Origin: Hyperoodon ampullatus | Lineage: Eukaryota; Chordata; Mammalia; Artiodactyla; Ziphiidae | Assembly: GCA_949752795.1 (NCBI GenBank) | Contig: OX457071.1 | Span: 25,280,800-25,344,799 of the forward strand | DNA length: 64,000 nucleotides | Direction: 5' to 3' | Part shown: one piece after another, positions 22,416 through 31,790 of the stretch | Layout of the letters: every line of letters starts with the position of its first letter | How positions within the stretch are numbered: position 1 is the first letter of the stretch | Notes under the pieces: generated by a model | What the model was told of the DNA's origin: nothing | What the model saw: only the letters and a program-made list of their open reading frames with translations | Databases searched by the model: none | Translations under genes and position numbers: made by a program

Positions 22416-23891
22416 GAGGACTTCCGGGTAAGATGGCGGAAGAGTAAGACGCGGAGATCACCTTCCTCCCCACGGATACACCAGAAATACAGCTACACGT
22501 GGAACAACTCCTACAGAACACCTACTGAACGCTGGCAGAAGACCCCAGACCTCCCAAAAGGCAAGAAACTCCCCACATACCTGGGTAGGGCAAAGCGGAG
22601 AGATTCCCGCACAGAGGATCGGTGCCGAGCGGCACTCACCAGCCTGAGAGGCTTGTCTGCTCGCCCAGCGGAAGCTGAGGCTCGGGCTTCGGTCAGAGCG
22701 CAGGGAGAGGACTGGGGCTGGCGGCGAGAACTCAGCCTGAAGGGGGCTAATGTGCCACAGCTAGCCGTAAGGGAGTCCGGGAAAACTCTGGAGCTGCCGA
22801 AGAGGCAAGAGACTTTTTCTTCCCTCTTGGTTTCCTGGTGCGCGAGGAGAGGGGATTAAGAGCGCTGCTTAAAGGGGCTCCACAGACGGGCGCGAGTCAC
22901 GACTGAAAGCGCGGAGCCCAGTGACGGGCGTGGGACGCTGGGGCTGCTGCTGCTGCCGCCGCCAAGAGACCTGTGTGCAAGCGCAGGTCACTGTCCACAC
23001 CGCCCTTCCGGGAGCCTGTGCAGCCCGCCACTGCCGGGGTCCCGGGATCCAGGGGCGGCTTCCCTGGGAGAACGCACGGCGCGCCTCGGGCTGGTGCAAC
23101 GTCACGCCGACCTCTGCCGCTGCAGGCTCGCCCCGCACTCCGTGCCCCTCCCTCCCGCCGGGCCTGAGTGAGCCAGAGTCCCCGAAGAGGCTGCTCCTTT
23201 AACCCTGTCCTGTCTGAGCGAAGAACAGACGCCCTCCGGCGACCTACACGCAGAGGCGAGGCCAAATCCAAAGCTGAGACCCAGGAGCTGTGAGAACAAA
23301 GAAGAGAAAGGGAAACCTCTCCCAGCAGCCTCAGAAACAGCGGATTAAAGCTCCATAATCAACTTGATGTACCCTGCATCTGTGGAATACATGAATAGAC
23401 AACAAATCATCCCAAATTGAGGAGCCAGGAGTCAGTGCTGTGCCTCTGAGGTGGGAGAGCCAACCTCAGGACACTGGTCCACAAGAGACCTCCCAGCTCC
23501 ACATAATATCAAATGGCGAAAATCTTCCAGAGATCTCCATCTCAACACCAGCACCCAGCTTCACTCAACGACCAGCAAGCTACAGTGCTAGACACCCTAT
23601 GCCAAACAACTAGCAAGACAGGAACACAACGCCACCCATTAGCAGAGAGGTGGCCTAAAATCATAAAAAGTCCGCAGACACCCCAAAACACACCACCAGA
23701 CGTGGACCTGCCCACCAGAAAGACAAGATCCAGCCTCATCCACCAGAACACAGGCACTAGTCCCCTCCACCAGGAAGCCTACACAACCCACTAAACCAAC
23801 CTTAGCCACTGGGGACAGACACCAAAAACAACGGGAACTACGAACCTGCAGCCTGCAAAAAGGAGACCCCAAACACAGTAACATAAGCAAA
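22416..23891 (+). promoter_or_regulatory. L1 5'UTR / internal promoter
   Basis: About 1.5 kb, CpG-rich in its first 900 bp, leading into ORF1. L1 5'UTRs carry an internal pol II promoter that starts transcription at the first base. Here the first 25 bases hold an ETS-like motif (acttccggg, 22420-22428) and a YY1-like motif (aagatggcgg, 22430-22439). A YY1 site near the start is known to set the start point in human L1. Open frames on both strands here (22401-22859, 22897-23271 and others) have no domain support. Confidence 0.8.
22420..22439 (+). promoter_or_regulatory. ETS-like plus YY1-like motifs at L1 start
   Basis: acttccggg is followed directly by taagatggcgg. Both are consensus-like cores for TATA-less promoters, placed within 25 bp of the inferred transcription start. 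Function is inferred by analogy with primate L1. Confidence 0.6.
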
Positions 23892-24806
23892 ATGAGAAGA
23901 CAGAAAAACACACAGCAGGAGAAGGAGCAAGATAAAAACCCACCAGACCTAACAAATGAAGAGGTAATAGGCAGTCTACCTGAAAAAGAATTCAGAATAA
24001 TGATGGTAAAGATGATCCAAGATTCTATTTCCCAGATCCAAAATCTTGGAAATAGAATAGACAAAATGCAAGAAACAGTTAACAAGGACCTAGAAGAACT
24101 AAAGATGAATCAAGCATCGATTAAAAGTACAATAAATGAAATAAAAAATACTCTAGATGGGATCAATAGCAGAATAACTGAGGCAGAAGAACGGATAAGT
24201 GAGGTGGAAGATAAAATAGTGGAAATAACTGCTGCAGAGCAAAATAAAGAAAAAAGAATGAAAAGAACAGAGGACAGTCTCAGAGACCTCTGGGACAACA
24301 TTAAACGCATGAACATTCGAATTATAGGGGTTCCAGAAGAAGAAGAGAAAAAGAAAGGGACTGAGAAAATATTTGAAGAGATTATAGTTGAAAACTTCCC
24401 TAATATGGGAAAGGAAATAGTTAATCAAGTCCAGGAGGCACAGAGAGTCCCATACAGAATAAATCCAAGGAGAAATACGCCAAGACACATATTAATCAAA
24501 CTGTCAAAAATTAAACACAAAGAAATCATATTAAAAGCAGCAAGGCAAAAACAACAAGTAACACACAAGGGAATCCCCATCAGGATAACAGCTGATCTCT
24601 CAGCAGAAACTCTACAAGCCAGAAGGGAGTGGCAGGACATAATTAAAGTGATGAAGGAGAAAAACCTGCAACCAAGATTACTCTACCCAGCAAGGATCTC
24701 ATTCAGATTTGATGGAGAAATTAAAACGTTTACAGACAAGCAAAAGCTGAGAGAGTTCAGCACCACCAAACCAGCTTTACAACAAATGCTAAAGGAACTT
24801 CTCTAG
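23892..24806 (+). CDS. L1 ORF1 protein (RNA-binding chaperone), intact
   Basis: This is a 304-residue open frame. ORF1p forms trimers on L1 RNA and acts as a nucleic-acid chaperone in the cytoplasmic L1 particle. Visible layout: a basic/polar N-terminus (1-45); a heptad-rich coiled-coil of about residues 50-135 (for example NRIDKMQETVNKDLEELKMN and ISEVEDKIVEI); an RRM-like domain from about 145 (RIIGVPEEEE...) to about 235; and a C-terminal domain with the conserved ITADLSAETLQARREW and YPARISFRF segments. It ends KELL-stop, the usual end for the family. The length is slightly below the human protein (about 338). No stop or frameshift is seen. The start is the first ATG after the 5'UTR, giving MRRQKNTQQ. 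Confidence 0.93.
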   Translation: MRRQKNTQQEKEQDKNPPDLTNEEVIGSLPEKEFRIMMVKMIQDSISQIQNLGNRIDKMQETVNKDLEELKMNQASIKSTINEIKNTLDGINSRITEAEERISEVEDKIVEITAAEQNKEKRMKRTEDSLRDLWDNIKRMNIRIIGVPEEEEKKKGTEKIFEEIIVENFPNMGKEIVNQVQEAQRVPYRINPRRNTPRHILIKLSKIKHKEIILKAARQKQQVTHKGIPIRITADLSAETLQARREWQDIIKVMKEKNLQPRLLYPARISFRFDGEIKTFTDKQKLREFSTTKPALQQMLKELL

Positions 24807-24864
24807 GCAAGAAACACAACAGAAGGAAAAGACCTACAATAACGAACCCAAAACAATTGAGAAA

Positions 24865-27800
24865 ATGGGAATAGGAACATACATGTCAATAATTACCTTA
24901 AATGTAAATGGACTAAATGCTCCCACCAAAAGACACAGATTGGCTGAATGGATACAAAAACAAGACCCATATATATGCTGTCTATAAGAGACCCACGTCA
25001 GACCTAGAGACACATACAGACTGAAAGTAAGGGGATGGAAAAAGATATTCCATGCAAATGGAAACCAAAAGAAAGCTGGAGTAGCAATTCTCATATCAGA
25101 CAAAATAGACTTTAAAATAAAGACTACTAGAAGAGACAAGGACACTACATAATGATCAAGGGATCAATCCAAGAAGAAGATATAACAATTGTAAATATTT
25201 ATGCACCCAACATAGGAGCACCTCAATACATAAGGCAAATACTAACAGCCATAAAAGGAGAAATCAACAGTAACACAATCATAGTAGGGGACTTTAACAC
25301 CCCACTTTCACCAATGGACAGATCATCCAAAATGAAAATAAATAAGGAAACACAAGCTTTAAATGATACATTAAACAAGATGGACTTAATTGATATTTAT
25401 AGGACATTCCATCCAAAAACAACAGAATACACATTTTTCTCAAGTGCTCATGGAACATTCTCCAGGATAGATCATATCTTGGGTCACAAATCAAGCCTTG
25501 GTAAATTTAAGAAAACTGAAATTGTATCAAGTATCTTTTCCGACCACAATGCCATGAGACTAGATATCAAATACAGGAAAAGAGCTGTAAAAAATACATA
25601 CACATGGAGGCTAAACAATACACTACTTAATAACGAAGTGATCACTGAAGAAATCAAAGAAGAAATTAAAAAATACCTAAAAACAAATGACAATGGAGAC
25701 ACGACGACCCAAAACCTATGGGATGCAGCAAAAGCAGTTCTAACAGGGAAGTTTATAGCAATACAATCCCACCTTAAGAAACAGGAAACATCTCGAATAA
25801 ACAACCTAACCTTGCACCTAAAGCAATTAGAGAAAGAAGAACAAAAACATCCCAAAGTTAGCAGAAGGAAAGAAATCATAAAAATCAGATCAGAAATAAA
25901 TGAAAAAGAAATGAAGGAAACGATAGCAAAGATCAATAAAACTAAAAGCTGGTTCTTTGAGAAGATAAACAAAATTGATAAACCATTAGCCAGACTCATC
26001 AAGAAAAAAAGGGAGAAGACTCAAATCAATAGAATTAGAAATGAAAAAGGAGAAGTAACAACGGACACTGCAGAAATACAAAAGATCATGAGAGATTACT
26101 ATAAGCAACTCTATGCCAATAAAATGGACAACCTGGAAGAAATGGACAAATTCTTAGAAATGCACAACCTGCCAAGACTGAATCAGGAAGAAATAGAAAA
26201 TATGAACAGACCAATCACAAGCACTGAAATTGAAACTGTGATAAAAAATCTTCCAACAAACAAAAGCCCAGGACCAGATGGCTTCACAGGCGAATTCTAT
26301 CAAGCATTTAGAGAAGAGCTAACACCTATCCTTCTCAAACTCTTCCAAAATATAGCAGAGGGAGGAACACTCCCAAACTCATTCTACGAGGCCACCATCA
26401 CCTTGATACCAAATCCAGACAAGGATGTCACAAAGAAAGAAAACTACAGGCCAATATCACTGATGAACATAGATGCAAAAATCCTCAACAAAATACTAGC
26501 AAACAGAATCCAACAGCACATTAAAAGGATCATACACCATGATCAAGTGGGGTTTATTCCAGGAATGCAAGGATTCTTCAATATACGCAAATCAATCAAC
26601 GTGATACACCATATTAACAAATTGAAGGAGAAAAACCATATGATCATCTCAATAGATGCAGAGAAAGCTTTCGACAAAATTCAACACCCATTTATGATAA
26701 AAACCCTGCAGAAAGTAGGCATAGAGGGAACTTTCCTCAACATAATAAAGGCCATATATGACAAACCCACAGCCAGCATCGTCCTCAATGGTGAAAAACT
26801 GAAACCATTTCCACTAAGATCAGGAACAAGACAAGGTTGCCCACTCTCACCACTCTTATTCAACATAGTTTTGGAAGTTTTAGCCACAGCAATCAGAGAA
26901 GAAAAGGAAATACAAGGAATCCAAATCGGAAAAGAAGAAGTAAAGCTGTCGCTGTTTGCAGATGACATGATACTATACATAGAGAATCCTAAAGATGCTA
27001 CCAGAAAACTGCTAGAGCTAATCAATGAATTTGGTAAAGTTGCAGGATACAAAATTAATGCACAGAAATCTGTGGCATTCCTATATACTAATGATGAAAA
27101 ATCTGAAAGTGAAATCAAGGAAACACTCCCATTTACCATTGCAACAAAAAGAATAAAATATCTAGGAATAAACCTACCTAAGGAGACAAAAGACCTGTAT
27201 GCAGAAAATTATAAGACACTGATGAAAGAAATTAAAGATGATACAAATAGATGGAGAGATGTACCATGTTCTTGGATTGGAAGAATCAACATTGTGAAAA
27301 TGACTCTACTACCGAAAGCAATCTACAGATTCAATGCAATCCCTATCAAACTACCACTGGCATTTTTCACAGAACTAGAGCAAAAAATTTCACAATTTGT
27401 ATGGAAACACAAAAGACCGCGAATAGCCAAAGCAATCTTGAGAACGAAAAATGGAGCTGGAGGAATCAGGCTCCCTGACTTCAGACTATACTACAAAGCC
27501 ACAGTAATCAAGACAGTATGGTACTGGCACAAAAACAGAAAGATAGATCAATGGAACAGGATAGAAAGCCCAGAGATAAACCCACGGACATATGGTCACC
27601 TTACCTTTGATAAAGGAGGCAGGAATGTACAGTGGAGAAAGGACAGTCTCTTCAATAAGTGGTGCTGGGAAAACTGGATAGGGACATGTAAAAGTATGAG
27701 ATTAGATCACTCCCTAACACCATACACAAAAATAAGCTCAAAATGGATTAAAGACCTAAATGTAAGGCCAGACACTATCAAACTCTTAGAGGAAAACATA

Positions 27801-28679
27801 GGCAGAACACTCTATGACATAAATCACAGCAAGATCCTTTTTGACCCACCTCCTAGAGAAATGGAAATAAAGACAAAAATAAACACATGGGACCTAATGA
27901 AACTTCAAAGCTTTTGCACAGCAAAGGAAACCATAAACAAGACCAAAAGACAACCCTCAGAATGGGAGAAAATATTTGCAAATGAAGCAACTGACAAAGG
28001 ATTAATCTCCAAAATTTATAAGCAGCTCATGCAGCTCAGTAACAAAAAAACAAACAGCCCAATCCAAAAATGGGCAGAAGACCTAAATAGACATTTCTCC
28101 ACAGAAGATATACAGACTGCCAACAAACACATGAAAGGATGCTCAACATCTTTACTCATTAGAGAAATGCAAATCAAAACTACAATGAGATATCATCTCA
28201 CACCAGTCAGAATGGCCATCATCAAAAAATCTAGAAACAATAAATGCTGGAGAGGGTGTGGAAAAAAGGGAACACTCTTGCACTGCTGGTGGGAATGTGA
28301 ATTGGTACAGCCACTATGGAGAACGGTATGGAGGTTCCTTAAAAAACTACAAATAGAACTACCATATGACCCAGCAATCCCACTACTGGGCATATACCCT
28401 GAGAAAACCATAATTCAAAAAGAGACATGTACCAAAATGTTCATAGCAGCCCTATTTACAATAGCCCAGAGATGGAAACAACCTAAGTGTCCATCATCAG
28501 ATGAATGGGTAAAGAAGATGTGGCACATATATACAATGGAATATTACTCAGCCATAAAAAGAAATGAAATTGAGCTATTTGTAATGAGGTGGATGGACCT
28601 AGAGTCTGTCATACAAAGTGAAGTAAGTCAGAAAGAGAAAGACAAACACTGTATGCTGACACATATATATGGAATTTAA
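24865..28679 (+). pseudogene. L1 ORF2 (endonuclease-reverse transcriptase), two N-terminal lesions
   Basis: ORF2p nicks target DNA and reverse-transcribes L1 RNA. The start ATG at 24865 gives MGIGTYMSIITLNVNGLN, but codon 41 is TAA (24985-24987), where the family has Gln just before the catalytic Glu of ETH. A second lesion near 25138-25140 removes about 4 nt between RDK and GHYIM and shifts the frame. From the ATG at 25152 the frame is open for 1175 codons to 28679. It contains the endonuclease motifs GDFN (25287-25298) and SDH (25539-25547), the reverse transcriptase core with FADD at 26955-26966, and the C-terminal Cys-rich motif starting CWRGC at 28245. Allowing for the lesions, the full length would be about 1272 residues, normal for L1. 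It is non-functional as an autonomous endonuclease but otherwise strikingly intact. Confidence 0.93.
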
Positions 28680-29031
28680 GAAAAAAAAATGTCATGAAGA
28701 ACATAGGGGTAAGACAGGAATAAAGACACAGACCTACTAGGGAATGGACTTGAGGATATGGGCAGGGGGAAGGGTAAGCTGTGACAAAGTGAAAGAGCGG
28801 CATGGACATATATACACTACCAAACGTAAGGTAGATAGCTAGTGGGAAGCAGCCGCATAGCACAGGGAGATCAGCTGGGTGCTTTGTGACCGCCTGGAGG
28901 GGTGGGATAGGGAGGGCGGGAGGGAGACGCAAAAGGGAGGGGATATGGGAACATATGTATATGTATAACTGATTAAATTTGTTATAAAGTAAAATAAATA
29001 AAAGAAAAAAAAACTAAATAAAAAAAAGAAA
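28680..29031 (+). other. L1 3'UTR, G-rich tract and A-rich tail
   Basis: After the ORF2 stop comes a roughly 300-bp 3'UTR with a purine/G-rich run (ggggtgggatagggagggcggg, about 28900-28922). It ends 'gattaaatttgttataaag', then an A-rich tail broken by t and c. AATAAA lies at 28993-28998. The G-rich run is a conserved feature of mammalian L1 3'UTRs and could form a G-quadruplex. Confidence 0.85.
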
Positions 29032-29040
29032 AGAAATCTT

Positions 29041-30995
29041 CTGCATTCCTATACACTAATGATGAAAAATCTGAAAGAGAATTTAAGGAAACACTCCCAT
29101 TTACCATTGCAACAAAAAGAATAAAATACCTAGGAACAAACCTACCTAAGGAGACAAAAGACCTGTATGCAGAAAACTATAAAACACTGATGAAAGAAAT
29201 TTAAAATTACACAAAGAGAGGGAGAGATATACCATGTTCTTGGATTGGAAGAATGAACATTGTGAAAATGACTATTCTACCCAAAGCAATCTACATATTC
29301 AATGCAATCTCTTTCAAACTACCAATGGCATTTTTCACAGAACTAGAACAAAACATTTCACAATTTGTATGGAAACACAAAAGACCCCAAATAGCCACAG
29401 CAATCTTGAGAAAGAAAAACAGAGCTGGAGGAATCAGGCTCCCTGACCTCAGACTATACTGCAAAGCTACAGTAACCAAGACAGTATGGTACTGGCACAA
29501 AAACAGAAATATAGCTCAATGGAACAAGATAGAAAGCCCAGGGATAAACCCACACACATATGGTCACCTTATTTTTGATAAAGGAGGCAAGAATATACAA
29601 TGGAGAAAAGAGAGCCTCTTCAATAAGTGGTGCTGGGAAAACTGAACAGCTACATGTAAAAGAATAAAATTAGAACACTCCCTAACTCCATACACAAAAA
29701 TAAACTCAAAATGGATTAAAGACCTAAATGTAAGGCCAGACACTATAAAACTCTTAGAGGAAAACATAAGCAGAACACTTTATAACATAAATCATAGCAA
29801 GATCCTTTTTGACCCACCTCCTAGAGAAATGGAAATAAAAACAAAAATAAACAAATGGACCTAATGAAACTTAAAAGCTTTTGCACAGCAAAGGAAACCA
29901 TAAACAAGACAAAAAGACAACTCTCAGGTGGGAGAAAATATTTGCAAATGACAAAAGATTAATCTCCAAAATTTACAAGCAGCTCATGCAGTTCAATATC
30001 AAAAAAACAAACAACCCAATCCAAAAATGGGCAGAAGACCTAAACAGACATTTCTCCAAAGAAGATATACAGATTGCCAACAAACACATGAAAGGATGCT
30101 CAACATCACTAATCATTAGAGAAATGCAAATCAAAACTACAGTGAGGTATCACCTCACACCAGTCAGAATGGCCATCATGAAAAAATCCTCAAACAATAA
30201 ATGCTGGAGAGGGTGTGGAGAAAAGGGAACCCTCTTGCACTGTTGGTGGGAATGCAAACTAATACAGCCACTGTGGAGAACAGAATGGAGGTTACTTAAA
30301 AAACTAAAAATAGAACTACCATACGACCCATCAATCCCACTACTGGGCATATACATATACCCTGAGAAAACCATAATTCAAAAAGAGTCATGTACCACAA
30401 TGTTCACTGCAGCTCTGTTTACAATAGCCAGGACATGGAAGCAACCTAAGTGTCCATCAACAGATAAATGGCTAAAGAAGGTGTGGCACATATATACAAT
30501 GTGATATCACTCAGTCATAAAAAGAAACAAAATTGAGTTATTTGTAGTGAGGTGGATGGACCTAGAGTCTGTCATACAGAGTGAGGTAAGTCAGAAAGAG
30601 AAAAACAAATACCATATGCTAACACATATATATGGAATCTAAAAAAAAAAGGTTCTGAAGAACCTAGGAGCAGCACAGGAATAAAGACGCAGAGGTACAG
30701 AATGGACTTGAAGACACGGGGAGGGGGAAGGGTAAGATGAGATGAAGTGAGAAAGTATCATGGACATATATACACTACCAAATATAAAATAGCTAGCTAG
30801 TGGGAAGCAGCCACATAGCACAGGAAGATCAACTCAGTGCTCTGTGACCACCTAAAGGGGTGGGATAGGGAGGGTGGGAGGGAGACGCAAGAGGGAGGGG
30901 ATATGGGGATATATGTATATGTATAGCTGATTCACTTTGTTATACAGCAGAAACTAACACACCATTGTAAAGCAATTATACTCCAATAAAGATGT
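29041..30995 (+). pseudogene. Outer L1, ORF2 C-terminal half and 3'UTR (right of nested L1)
   Basis: This continues the ORF2 text interrupted at 22415, starting with the [17 protein letters not shown] stretch. It is broken by stops and frameshifts. Open pieces are at 29253-29645 ([14 protein letters not shown]...) and 29881-30504, which includes the Cys-rich motif region [14 protein letters not shown] at about 30200-30245. The 3'UTR has the same G-rich tract (about 30857-30900). The end reads 'cattgtaaagcaattatactccaataaagatg', with AATAAA at 30985-30990. Its greater decay compared with the nested L1 agrees with it being older. Confidence 0.9.
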
Positions 30996-31273
30996 TAAAA
31001 ACAAAGAAACAAACAAACAAAAACGTTAGGCAAGGGACTTCCCTGGTTGTCTAGTTGGTAAGACTCCACGCTCCCAATGCAGGGGGCCTGGGTTTGATCC
31101 CTGGTTGGGGAGCTAGATTTCTCCATTGTAAGGTTGCCACTTTTTGTTTATTGTTAATAAGTGATGTATGAGCTAATACTTTGAAACTACGTGAATAGCC
31201 TTTTCCTCAACCCAACGATTTTAGATCAATTCATGATCCTTGTTTGAATAAATTATTACACTGAAAAAAAAAA
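30996..31273 (+). other. 3'-transduced flank of the outer L1
   Basis: After the L1 A-rich end (30996-31024) comes non-L1 sequence to about 31263, then poly(A) at 31264-31273 directly against the downstream TSD. It has its own AATAAA at 31247-31252, 12 bp before the poly(A). This is the hallmark of L1 transcription reading past its own signal and carrying source-locus DNA along. A partial SINE head lies at 31034-31112. Confidence 0.88.
31034..31112 (+). repeat. Partial tRNA-derived SINE inside the transduced segment
   Basis: The sequence gggacttccctggttgtcta, then gactccacgctcccaatgcagggggcctgggtttgatccctgg, is the tRNA-like head of a related cetartiodactyl SINE. It has an A-box-like and a B-box-like (ggtttgatccc) region but no body or own TSD. 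It belongs to the source locus of the outer L1. Confidence 0.75.
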
Positions 31274-31285
31274 TTCAAAGTCAGA

Positions 31286-31367
31286 TACATGAGCGCTCTA
31301 GGAGAGTGTGGGAATCCTGTTTCCCAATGGTGTGGACAGACAGGACGTCTCCATCATGAAGATGTTT
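31286..31367. other. Short unassigned flank
   Basis: Sequence between the composite L1 and the LTR; nothing recognised. Confidence 0.4.
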
Positions 31368-31790
31368 CATTATATTACTACAGCTGCCATAACAAATTAC
31401 CACAAACTTGGTGGCTTAAAACAACACAAATTTATGATTTTATAGTTCAGAAGTCTGAGATGAGTTTCACTGGCATAAAATCAAGGTGTTAGTGTGTCTG
31501 GGCTCCTGTTGAAGGCTCTGGTGAAGCATCTGTTACCTTGGCTTTTATTTTGCATCAGTCTGACCTCCCCTTTTGTCAACCTCTTGCATCTAAGGATCTT
31601 TGTGATTATATTAGGCCTACCTGGATAATCCAGAATAATCTCCTTATTTTAAGGTCAATTGATTAGTGACCTTAATGCAATCTCTAACCTAAATTCCTTT
31701 TTGCCATGCAACATAACATTTTCATACGTTCTGGGGAATTAGATCCTGGACATCTTTTGTGGGGGGGGGGCATTATTCTGCCTACCACAC
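31368..31790 (-). mobile_element. MLT1-like LTR, antisense
   Basis: The sequence runs 'actacagctgccataacaaattaccacaaacttggtggcttaaaacaacacaaatttat', then 'cctacctggataatccagaataatctcc', then 'attattctgcctaccac'. This is the reverse complement of an MLT1-type MaLR LTR from end to end. No internal genes are present. It contains a G-run of 10 at about 31760. Confidence 0.8.

Larger units (their letters stand above)
22407..29040 (+). mobile_element. Full-length young L1 (LINE-1) with 9-bp TSD
   Basis: The element runs from 22416 (gaggacttccgggtaagatgg) to the A-rich end at about 29031, 6.6 kb. The TSD agaaatctt lies at 22407-22415 and 29032-29040. In order it holds a GC-rich 5'UTR (22416-23891), ORF1 (23892-24806), a 58-bp spacer, ORF2 (24865-28679), a 3'UTR with a G-rich tract (about 28880-28945), an AATAAA signal at 28993-28998 and an A-rich tail. 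It is far better preserved than any other L1 in the window, so it is probably the youngest. ORF2 lesions make it non-autonomous as it stands. Confidence 0.95.
22236..31285 (+). mobile_element. Composite L1 insertion: 3'-transducing old L1 with nested full-length L1
   Basis: The outer boundaries are a 16-bp TSD, aaaattcaaagtcaga, at 22236-22251 and 31270-31285. The outer unit is a 5'-truncated L1 that starts inside the ORF2 reverse transcriptase region at about 22251. It is interrupted at 22415/29032 by a younger L1 and resumes at 29041. It ends with the L1 3' end, then about 240 bp of non-L1 DNA, then poly(A) at the TSD. The insertion nick on the opposite strand reads TTTT/GA, close to the usual L1 endonuclease site TTTT/AA. 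Removing the inner L1 and one copy of each TSD restores a continuous outer element. Confidence 0.92.

Noticed and set aside
22401..23299. Several open frames up to 152 codons on both strands within the L1 5'UTR
   Set aside because: GC-rich, stop-poor DNA of the L1 promoter region; frames overlap on both strands and lack family support.
23639..26002. Minus-strand open frames of 111-172 codons opposite L1 ORF1 and ORF2
   Set aside because: Shadow frames opposite A-rich L1 coding sequence; hydrophobic F/L/S composition is the reverse complement of Lys/Glu codons.
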